From NCBI GenBank assembly GCA_958402495.1, contig CATXTS010000049.1:1-12777 (forward strand): DNA of 12,777 nucleotides, read 5' to 3'. This document shows positions 6,747 through 12,606 of this stretch, piece after piece. The notes below the pieces were generated by a model that was not told the DNA's origin, did not search any database, and saw only the letters and a program-made list of their open reading frames with translations. The DNA is from an uncultured Clostridiaceae bacterium. Its GTDB lineage: Bacteria; Bacillota; Clostridia; TANB77; CAG-508. Made by a program: the position numbers and the translations under genes. The stretch's first letter is position 1, and each line of letters begins with the position of its first letter.

Positions 6747-7261
6747 ATGTATATACAGAAAGGTTATGCTTAAGAAATTTGAGTATAGAAGATATACCAG
6801 ATATCTATGCGTATTCAAAAGAACCAAATGTTGGACTAAATGCTGGGTGGAAACCACATGAAAGCTTGGAAGAAACTACAGAAATTGCAAAAGAAGTTTT
6901 TCTAGAAAAACAGACAGTGTGGGGTATTACCATAAAAGGAGAAGATAGAGTAATTGGTACGATTGGTTTGATTGAGGATTCTAAAAGAGAAAATGATAGG
7001 GTAAGGATGTTAGGTTATGCTATTTCTGAGAATTATTGGGGAAGAGGGATTATGACAGAGGCGGCTAAAGCAGTGATAGAGTATGGTTTTAAATATATGG
7101 ATTTGGATTTAATATCTGCTTATTGTTATCCTTTTAATGAGCGTTCGAAAAAGGTACTAAGAAAATGTGGTTTTGAGTATGAAGGTATCTTAAGACAAGC
7201 AGAGAAGCTATATGATGGACACATTTATGATGTGATTTGTTATAGCTTATTAAGAGACTAA
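6743..7261 (+). CDS. GNAT family N-acetyltransferase, RimJ/RimL type (172 aa)
   Basis: It transfers acetyl from acetyl-CoA to an amino group; the substrate is unknown. The opening TERLCLRNLSIEDIPDIYAYS is the classic RimJ/RimL-type (Acetyltransf_3) start. VIGTIGL and GYAISENYWGRGIMTEAAKAV (residues 91-111) give strand 4 and the acetyl-CoA pyrophosphate-binding motif A (WGRGIMTEA). PFNERSKKVLRKCGFEYEGILRQ is the standard C-terminal helix and strand, with the Asn-x-x-S-x-x-V-L-x-K-x-G-F signature. The length is normal for the family. The gene overlaps the SRPBCC gene by 4 bases, and GGGAGAAGAGG inside that gene serves as ribosome site. I see no clear terminator after it. Confidence 0.92.
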   Translation: MNVYTERLCLRNLSIEDIPDIYAYSKEPNVGLNAGWKPHESLEETTEIAKEVFLEKQTVWGITIKGEDRVIGTIGLIEDSKRENDRVRMLGYAISENYWGRGIMTEAAKAVIEYGFKYMDLDLISAYCYPFNERSKKVLRKCGFEYEGILRQAEKLYDGHIYDVICYSLLRD

Positions 7262-7571
7262 ATAAGAAGATAAGAATTTTGGTAATATTATATAAAAGAT
7301 AGAGGATAAATATTGTCAATTACAGAAATGGTATAAGGTAGATTTAACAAGGAGCAAAGACAATTTATATATTTATTGACAATAAATAAGAGTTGCATTT
7401 AATCTTACATTAAGAGTTCGTGTAACACTTATTTCAACTATTTGTTTCTTAAATGGCATTTACTTTGTTAATTGACGTTTTTCAAAAAACCGAAACTTAA
7501 AGTAAGATAATATTTACTTTTATTTTTAGGTGTGCTAGAATAAATAAAAAAGAAATACGAAGGAGGAAAAA
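7262..7571 (+). other. 310-base gap without a supported gene
   Basis: I see no convincing coding frame. It holds an inverted repeat, ATTGTCAAT (7312-7320) and ATTGACAAT (7375-7383). The second arm overlaps a possible promoter, TTGACA (7376-7381), 16 bases, TTTAAT (7398-7403), with nothing recognised after it. The 9-mer ATTTACTTT occurs at 7458-7466 and again at 7512-7520, with one inverted copy, AAAGTAA (7499-7505), between. The promoter at 7513-7541 and ribosome site AGGAGG (7561-7566) of the following gene close the region. Confidence 0.5.
7513..7541 (+). promoter_or_regulatory. Extended -10 promoter of the 195-aa gene
   Basis: TTTACT (7513-7518), 17-base spacer ending in TGC, TAGAAT (7536-7541). 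The TGn before the -10 makes an extended -10 element. The -35 lies in the second ATTTACTTT repeat. Confidence 0.55.
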
Positions 7572-8159
7572 ATGAGTTTTATAGATTGGATTAAAGGAAA
7601 ATTAGGAATTGGGAAAAAGGAAGTACCAAGGATAGAAGCACCAGAAAATAGGGAATCAATAAATAGAGGTAAATTTACAGAAAATGTTGAAAACTATCCT
7701 TATTCACAAACAGAAGAACGTGATAGACAAATCCGCGTTGCAAAAGAGTTAATAGGTGCTAATGTTAATCTTTTTGGAGATGATTTACAAGTATATTTAA
7801 TGAAAATATTAAAAGGAAAAGACTATCCAAAAGATAAGAGTCAGTTAGCAATCGCTTTAACGGATTTAGATATGGAAACTTTAAGAAAAATTCATAATAC
7901 AGCTCGCAATAATTCAGAGGTAAAAGAATATTTACAGGGAATGGATATAGAGGCGAAGGATGAGAGAATACTTTCTCTTGTAAATCAAATGGAAGAAGAG
8001 GCAAAGCAGGAAGCTGGCAAAAATGGGTATACAGAAGATAGAGCAAAGGGATGGCTACCAAGTGTAAATATATCGATTGATAAATTAAAAGAAAAAGAAA
8101 GACAAGAAAGAGAAGAATATCAAAAAGAAGAAGAAGGAAAAGAAAATCGTAGTTTGTAA
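7572..8159 (+). CDS. Hypothetical charged cytoplasmic protein, 195 aa
   Basis: Strong ribosome site AGGAGG (7561-7566), 5 bases before the ATG. The protein opens with a short amphipathic segment (MSFIDWIKGKLGIGKK), then a charged linker. A mainly helical middle follows (residues about 50-140, containing VAKELIGANVNLFGDDLQVYLMKILKG and LDMETLRKIHNTARNNSEVKEYLQG). The tail is very rich in Lys and Glu (KLKEKERQEREEYQKEEEGKE), probably a coiled coil. No signal peptide, membrane helix or catalytic motif is visible, and I do not recognise the family. The amphipathic N-terminus might associate with membrane, but this is a guess. It is monocistronic, with its own promoter and terminator, and sits before the iron-sulfur operon with no shared transcript implied. 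Confidence 0.8.
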   Translation: MSFIDWIKGKLGIGKKEVPRIEAPENRESINRGKFTENVENYPYSQTEERDRQIRVAKELIGANVNLFGDDLQVYLMKILKGKDYPKDKSQLAIALTDLDMETLRKIHNTARNNSEVKEYLQGMDIEAKDERILSLVNQMEEEAKQEAGKNGYTEDRAKGWLPSVNISIDKLKEKERQEREEYQKEEEGKENRSL

Positions 8160-8177
8160 AATAAAAATCGTTTTATG

Positions 8178-8206
8178 AGAAGAATCTTGAATAGATTCTT
8201 CTTTTT
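8178..8206 (+). terminator. Rho-independent terminator of the 195-aa gene
   Basis: AGAAGAATCT (8178-8187) and AGATTCTTCT (8193-8202) form a perfect 10-bp stem with a 5-base loop, followed by a T run to 8206. The -35 of the following operon starts 4 bases later. Confidence 0.9.
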
Positions 8207-8209
8207 CTA

Positions 8210-8238
8210 TTGACAGAAAGATAGAATTGTTCTAAAAT
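8210..8238 (+). promoter_or_regulatory. Promoter of the regulator-iscS-iscU-rdgB operon
   Basis: TTGACA (8210-8215) is consensus, then a 17-base spacer and TAAAAT (8233-8238). Transcription should start near 8245, inside the inverted repeat that directly follows. Confidence 0.85.
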
Positions 8239-8254
8239 GTTAACTATGGTTAAC
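8239..8254 (+). promoter_or_regulatory. Candidate operator, GTTAAC-N4-GTTAAC
   Basis: GTTAACTATGGTTAAC directly abuts the -10 and covers the predicted transcription start. Its two 6-base arms are perfect inverted copies. A protein bound here would block initiation. The first gene of the operon encodes a winged-helix DtxR-like protein, so autorepression is the simple hypothesis. Confidence 0.65.
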
Positions 8255-8276
8255 AAAGAAAAAGGAGAAATAGAAA

Positions 8277-8756
8277 ATGGTTTCAAAATCTTTAGAAAAT
8301 TATATAAAAACCATGTATTTGCTAGATAAACAAACAGGAGAGATTCGTGTAACAGATATCGCTAGGAAAATGGATTGTACAAAAGCTGGTGTCAATAAGG
8401 CATTAAAAGCATTAAAAGAAAATAAACTAGTAGAGTATGAGACTTATGGAAAAATTACTCTAACCATAGAGGGAGAAAAATTAGCTAAAAAGCTACTAGA
8501 GGCTTATGATATTGTGTATTTGTTTTTAACAGAAATATTACAAATAGACAAACAAAAAGCTAAGGTAGAAGCGGAGCATATGAAACTTAGCTTGGAAGAT
8601 GACACAATTAATCAGTTGGCCAAATACACACATAAACAATTAGGCTTTTATCCTTTAAATTGCGGTTATGATATTAATAATGAGAGGTGTATTGTTTGTC
8701 CAAGAAGAGTATCTAAGAAAATAGATTCAAAAAGGAAGGATGATGAATGTGTATGA
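8277..8756 (+). CDS. DtxR/MntR-like transcriptional regulator with a C-terminal Cys cluster (159 aa)
   Basis: Residues 5-75 (SLENYIKTMYLLDKQTGEIRVTDIARKM, then LTIEGEKLAKKLL) form the N-terminal winged helix typical of DtxR/MntR proteins. Residues 76-125 match the helical dimerisation part. Aligned by eye with B. subtilis MntR (ligands D8, E11, H77, E99, E102, H103), this protein has N8, K11, Y77, K103 and L104, keeping only a Glu near position 100. It ends with C129, C138 and C141 (CX8CX2C), and C34 lies in the DNA-binding helix region; MntR has no such cluster. It heads an operon with iscS, iscU and rdgB. The inverted repeat at its promoter suggests self-control. I infer a sensor of iron-sulfur clusters or thiol/zinc state rather than of free Mn or Fe. 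Its stop overlaps the start region of iscS. Confidence 0.85.
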   Translation: MVSKSLENYIKTMYLLDKQTGEIRVTDIARKMDCTKAGVNKALKALKENKLVEYETYGKITLTIEGEKLAKKLLEAYDIVYLFLTEILQIDKQKAKVEAEHMKLSLEDDTINQLAKYTHKQLGFYPLNCGYDINNERCIVCPRRVSKKIDSKRKDDECV

Positions 8757-9925
8757 TTTATGTCGATAATGCAGCAACCACTAAAATAGAAGAGGAGGTA
8801 GTAGAAGAAATGATTCCCTTTTTAAAAGAGGAATATGGAAATCCTTCTTCTATTTATACACTAGGAAGAACTGCTAGAAAAGCAGTAGAAAAAGCAAGAG
8901 ACCAAGTGGCAAAGGCTATTGGTGCTAAGCCAAGTGAAATTTATTTTACAAGTTGTGGTTCTGAAGCGGATAATACGGCGCTAAAAGGAATTGCCTATGC
9001 TAATCAAAAGAAAGGGAAACATATTATTACGAGTCAAATAGAACATCCTGCTATTTTAGATACTTGTAAGGCTTTAGAAAAACAGGGATTTTCAATCAGT
9101 TATATTCCAGTAGATGAAAAGGGAATTGTCAAAATAGAAGAATTGGAAAAAGCGATTAGCAAAGACACGATTTTAATCAGTATCATGTTTGCGAATAATG
9201 AAATTGGAACAGTGCAACCGATAGAGCAAATTGGACAAATTGCTAAAAAACATAATATAGTATTTCATACAGATGCTGTGCAAGCAGTGGGGAATATGCC
9301 AATAGATGTGCAGGTTTTAGGCATAGATTTACTTTCTATCTCTGCACATAAATTTCATGGACCAAAGGGAATAGGCGCTTTATATGTAAAAAGTGGTATT
9401 GTGTTTGATAAATTTATGAATGGAGGACATCAAGAAAGAAATAAAAGAGCTGGTACAGAAAATGTGGCTAGTATAGTTGGTATGGGAAAAGCCATTGAAC
9501 TTGCAAATGAACATTTAACGGAAAATGTATCTCATATGAAAGTTTTAAGGGATGACTATTTTAAGCAAATTTTAGAGAAGATACCCTATGTACAAATTAA
9601 TGGTGATAGAGAATCTAGATTGCCTGGAAATACCAATGTTTCTTTTCGTTTTATAGAAGGAGAAGGATTATTACTAAACTTAGATTTAAAAGGAATTTGT
9701 GCTTCTTCAGGAAGTGCCTGTACTTCTGGTTCTTTAGACCCTTCTCACGTATTACTAGCTATAGGGTTACCACATGAAATAGCACATGGGTCTTTAAGGG
9801 TAACCTTTTCAAAAGATAATACAAAAGAAGAGGTGGACAGGATTGTAGAAAATATAGTAGAGATTGTACAAAGATTAAGAGAGATGTCTCCTTTATATGA
9901 GACGTTTTTAGAAGGAGGTAAATAA
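8747..9925 (+). CDS. iscS: Cysteine desulfurase, NifS/IscS type (392 aa)
   Basis: A PLP enzyme that removes sulfur from L-cysteine as an enzyme-bound persulfide and passes it to the IscU scaffold. The start of fold type I is seen in IYVDNAATT. His100 (QIEHPAI) is the cofactor-stacking His. HTDAVQAVG holds the PLP-binding Asp. SAHKFHGPKG holds the Schiff-base Lys202. Cys325 in ASSGSACTSGS is the catalytic persulfide Cys in a longer flexible loop (group I NifS/IscS class). ATG 8747 lies 7 bases after AAGGAAGG (8732-8739). ATG 8753 would give the typical MIYVDNAATT start and an ATGA overlap with the regulator stop, so the true start is one of these two. It overlaps the regulator gene, and only 5 bases separate it from iscU. 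Confidence 0.96.
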   Translation: MCMIYVDNAATTKIEEEVVEEMIPFLKEEYGNPSSIYTLGRTARKAVEKARDQVAKAIGAKPSEIYFTSCGSEADNTALKGIAYANQKKGKHIITSQIEHPAILDTCKALEKQGFSISYIPVDEKGIVKIEELEKAISKDTILISIMFANNEIGTVQPIEQIGQIAKKHNIVFHTDAVQAVGNMPIDVQVLGIDLLSISAHKFHGPKGIGALYVKSGIVFDKFMNGGHQERNKRAGTENVASIVGMGKAIELANEHLTENVSHMKVLRDDYFKQILEKIPYVQINGDRESRLPGNTNVSFRFIEGEGLLLNLDLKGICASSGSACTSGSLDPSHVLLAIGLPHEIAHGSLRVTFSKDNTKEEVDRIVENIVEIVQRLREMSPLYETFLEGGK

Positions 9926-9930
9926 AAAAT

Positions 9931-10371
9931 ATGTATTCAGAAAAAGTCATTGACCATTATACCAATCCACGTAATGTCGGTAAAATAGAGGATGCTTCTG
10001 GAATAGGAGAGGTAGGAAATCCTGTTTGTGGAGATATTATGAAAATGTATTTAAAGATTGAAAAAGATATTATTGTAGATGTGAAATTTAAGACGTTTGG
10101 CTGTGGAGCAGCCATTGCAACTAGTAGTATTTCTACAGAAATGATAAAGGGAAAAACGGTAGAAGAGGCGCTTATGCTGTCTAATAAAGAGGTAGTAGAA
10201 GCTTTAGATGGACTACCTCCTGTAAAATTACATTGTTCAGTATTGGCAGAAGAAGCTATTCATGAGGCTATTGCAGATTATTATAGAAAAGAAGGAAAAA
10301 TGACAGAAGAAGAAATTAAAGAAAAATGCCATTTAACAGAACATAGTTGTGACCATTGTGAATTAGCATAG
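9931..10371 (+). CDS. iscU: Iron-sulfur cluster scaffold IscU (146 aa) with extra Cys-rich tail
   Basis: It assembles [2Fe-2S]/[4Fe-4S] clusters from sulfide supplied by the adjacent desulfurase and hands them to apo-proteins. The ligand set is complete: C33 and D35 (NPVCGD), C58 (FGCGAA), H101 and C102 (LHCSVLAEEA). LPPVK (95-99) is the HscA-binding motif known from E. coli IscU, though no hscA/hscB is in the window. This marks the IscU/NifU N-terminal type rather than SufU, which has a longer zinc-site insert. After the usual end (about residue 128) the protein adds a 13-18 residue tail with C133, C140 and C143 (CX6CX2C) and several His. The ribosome site GAAGGAGG lies within the last codons of iscS, so the two are translated together. 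Confidence 0.95.
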   Translation: MYSEKVIDHYTNPRNVGKIEDASGIGEVGNPVCGDIMKMYLKIEKDIIVDVKFKTFGCGAAIATSSISTEMIKGKTVEEALMLSNKEVVEALDGLPPVKLHCSVLAEEAIHEAIADYYRKEGKMTEEEIKEKCHLTEHSCDHCELA

Positions 10372-10386
10372 GAAAAAGGAGAATAC

Positions 10387-10962
10387 ATGAAAAAGATAGT
10401 AGCTGCAACAAATAATTTAGGTAAGATAAAAGAAATAAAGGAAATTTTAAAAGAACAAGAAATTGTTTCTTTGAAAGAAATAAGCTGTGATATAGAGGTA
10501 GAAGAAGACCAAGACACCTTTGAAGGAAATGCTTTGAAAAAGGCAAAAGAAATTTATGAGGTGCTAAAATTACCATGTATAGCAGATGATAGTGGTTTAT
10601 GTATTGATTTTTTACAAGGATTTCCTGGTGTAAAAACGGCTAGGTTTTTAGGAGAACAGGCAACGCAAGAACAAAGAAACTTATATATATTACAACAATT
10701 AGAAGGCGTAGATAAAAGCAAAAGGTCTTGTAAAATGGTAACCGTAATTGCCTATGTGGATAAGCATAAGCAAAAGACTTTTAAAGCAGAGTTAAAAGGT
10801 TATATAGCAACAGAGGAAAGAGGAGAGAATGGATTTGGTTTTGATACGATTTTTGAATTAGAAGATGGTAGAACTTTGGCTCAATTATCAAAGGAAGAGA
10901 AGAATAAGATTAGTAGTAGGAAAAAAGCTTTAATGTTATGCAAAGAGGAAATGGATAGTTAA
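10387..10962 (+). CDS. rdgB: RdgB/HAM1 family XTP/dITP diphosphatase (191 aa)
   Basis: It hydrolyses non-canonical purine triphosphates (dITP, XTP) to monophosphate and pyrophosphate, keeping damaged purines out of nucleic acids. Family motifs are in order: the N-terminal ATNNLGKIKEI (residues 7-17), DTFEGNALKKA, ADDSGL (66-71) with the catalytic Asp68, FPGVKTARFLG (79-89), and GENGFGFDTIF (146-156). The length is typical. Deviations: the canonical GFGYDPIF is GFGFDTIF, and the SHR near the C-terminus, whose His contacts the base, is SSR (176-178). It is probably active but somewhat divergent. It lies 15 bases after iscU with ribosome site AAAGGAG and ends the operon; the function is not obviously tied to iron-sulfur work. 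Confidence 0.94.
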   Translation: MKKIVAATNNLGKIKEIKEILKEQEIVSLKEISCDIEVEEDQDTFEGNALKKAKEIYEVLKLPCIADDSGLCIDFLQGFPGVKTARFLGEQATQEQRNLYILQQLEGVDKSKRSCKMVTVIAYVDKHKQKTFKAELKGYIATEERGENGFGFDTIFELEDGRTLAQLSKEEKNKISSRKKALMLCKEEMDS

Positions 10963-10979
10963 ATATAAAAAGAATAGAT

Positions 10980-11012
10980 AAACGATAAGTCATTTTGTTA
11001 CTTATCGTTTTT
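10980..11012 (+). terminator. Rho-independent terminator of the iron-sulfur operon
   Basis: AAACGATAAGT (10980-10990) and ACTTATCGTTT (11000-11010) form a perfect 11-bp stem with a 9-base loop, ending in five T. It lies 18 bases after rdgB. Confidence 0.9.
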
Positions 11013-11138
11013 ACTTATGAATATGGTATTTTATATAAAATTTTTATTAAAAACTAGTTGTTAACTGTATTTATAGAATTACATAATACGAATTGAAAAG
11101 GAAAAGACGAAAAGGGAAAATATGAAAAAGGAAGTATA

Positions 11139-11167
11139 TTGACATTAACCAATTGGTAATGTAGAAT
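11139..11167 (+). promoter_or_regulatory. Promoter of the LRR prepilin-like gene, palindromic spacer
   Basis: TTGACA (11139-11144), 17-base spacer, TAGAAT (11162-11167). The spacer contains the 10-base perfect palindrome ACCAATTGGT (11148-11157) between TTA and AA. The same element, less symmetric, is in the promoter at 4912-4940 and, degraded, at 1429-1456. Confidence 0.75.
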
Positions 11168-11190
11168 GAAAGTATAAATATTAAGAAAAT

Positions 11191-11206
11191 GGAAAACATA
11201 AGAAAA
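11191..11206 (+). repeat. Shared 16-nt leader word, copy 3
   Basis: GGAAAACATAAGAAAA, identical to 1470-1485 and 4971-4986, followed by the ribosome site GGGAAG (11211-11216). Confidence 0.85.
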
Positions 11207-11223
11207 AGAAGGGAAGAAGAACT

Positions 11224-12606
11224 ATGAAAGAGACGAAACAAAAGGGTGTAACTTTAATTGCTTTAGTAATTACGATAATTGTACTAATTGTATTAGCTGG
11301 AGTAACCATTAATGCATTGATAGGGGAAAATGGAATTATTACAAGAGCGACAGAATCAAAAAACAAAGATGAACAAGCGGAGGAAAAAGAGAAAATTTTA
11401 CTAGCAATAGCTTCTGCACAAGTAGATGGACTGGGAAAATTAACTCAAAATTACTTACAAACAGAAATAGATAATCAATTTGGAAATCATAAAGCGATTG
11501 TTATAGATAATGCAGATGATACATTTATTGTTAGTTTAGTTGATAGAAAAAAGGATTATATGATAACAGAAGATGGTATATATGATGGAATCGATTGGAA
11601 TAAAGCAATGGCAGAAGCGGTAGCTCCTGAAAGTCAAGATGAAGAAAGAAATAATGGGGTAATTGGAATCGGTACAGATGGAAAGCCAGTAGATATGGAT
11701 TTATGGGAATATACGTTAATGGAAGATGGAACATATGGATTAAATGATATAAATGGATTAGATGGTACAGGAAATTTAGGAAGAAGTGCAGGATATATAG
11801 GAGACTATACAGAAGATGGAAAAATAGTAGGGACAATTCCACAATATATTAGTAGTGACAATGGAAAAAATTTTATAGAGGTAACTTCCATGGTTCATAC
11901 ATTTTATGAGTGTAAAAGTTTAATGATTGCACCAGAAATACCTAGAACAGTAAAAGATATGCAAGTAACATTTTATCAAGCAAGTAATTTAATAACACCA
12001 CCTAAAAGCATTCCAGATTCAGTGACTAATTTAGCATTTTCATTTGCAAATTGTGATAAACTAAATAAAGTGCCTAAATTAGGGAAAAATATTACAAATA
12101 TGATGGCTGCTTTCCGATATACAAGTATAACGGAATTAAAGGGAGAGATACCATCTAATCTTATAGAATTAAGCACTGCTTTCCTAGGTTGTAGCAAATT
12201 AAAATATGTAAATATTGAAATGCATGATGGAATAAAAAATATGTCTAATACGTTTAAGGAATGCAGTGAATTGACTAGCATAAATATTACAATACCGAAT
12301 ACTGTTAAGGATATGAGCGGTATGTTTATGAATTGTAGCTCATTAAGAAGTGTAAATATGATAATACCAAGTAGTGTAACTAATTTATTTCAAACATTTT
12401 CTATTTGTCCTAAGTTAGAAGGAAGAATACAAATAGATGCTACATTAGATGAATCAATAGTATTTACTTGGAATGGAAATCAATATAAAGGATATATGCA
12501 AACATTTGATAGTTCTTGTCAAGATGGAAATGGATTGATTATAACGGGAAGTTCTTCATACTTGGAAAAACTAAGAAATAACAATCTAAAAATTGTGATA
12601 GAGTAA
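11224..12606 (+). CDS. Prepilin-like surface protein with BspA-like leucine-rich repeats (460 aa)
   Basis: Residues 1-8 (MKETKQKG) are the class III leader, then one hydrophobic helix VTLIALVITIIVLIVLAGV with Ala at +5. NALIGENGIITRATESKNKDE is shared with the two paralogues. Residues about 45-215 are a linker with acidic and Gly-rich parts (DGIDWNKAM, LNDINGLDGTGNLG). From about residue 219 to 400 eight tandem units of 23-24 residues follow the pattern (V/I)xxMxxTFxxCxxLxxxxxIPxx, for example VKDMSGMFMNCSSLRSVNMIIPSS, typical of BspA/DUF285-type leucine-rich repeats in bacterial surface proteins. Units 2 and 4 lack the Cys. A capping region ends with SYLEKLRNNNLKIVIE. The protein is probably exported, anchored by its N-terminal helix, and displays the repeats for binding; partner unknown. 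It is transcribed from its own promoter; no clear terminator follows. Confidence 0.85.
   Translation: MKETKQKGVTLIALVITIIVLIVLAGVTINALIGENGIITRATESKNKDEQAEEKEKILLAIASAQVDGLGKLTQNYLQTEIDNQFGNHKAIVIDNADDTFIVSLVDRKKDYMITEDGIYDGIDWNKAMAEAVAPESQDEERNNGVIGIGTDGKPVDMDLWEYTLMEDGTYGLNDINGLDGTGNLGRSAGYIGDYTEDGKIVGTIPQYISSDNGKNFIEVTSMVHTFYECKSLMIAPEIPRTVKDMQVTFYQASNLITPPKSIPDSVTNLAFSFANCDKLNKVPKLGKNITNMMAAFRYTSITELKGEIPSNLIELSTAFLGCSKLKYVNIEMHDGIKNMSNTFKECSELTSINITIPNTVKDMSGMFMNCSSLRSVNMIIPSSVTNLFQTFSICPKLEGRIQIDATLDESIVFTWNGNQYKGYMQTFDSSCQDGNGLIITGSSSYLEKLRNNNLKIVIE

Noticed and set aside
11531..11842. Minus-strand open frame of about 100 codons rich in Leu, His, Tyr and Phe
   Set aside because: It is the reverse complement of the Gly/Asp/Glu-rich linker of the LRR protein; its composition is unlike any real protein here and it has no ribosome site.
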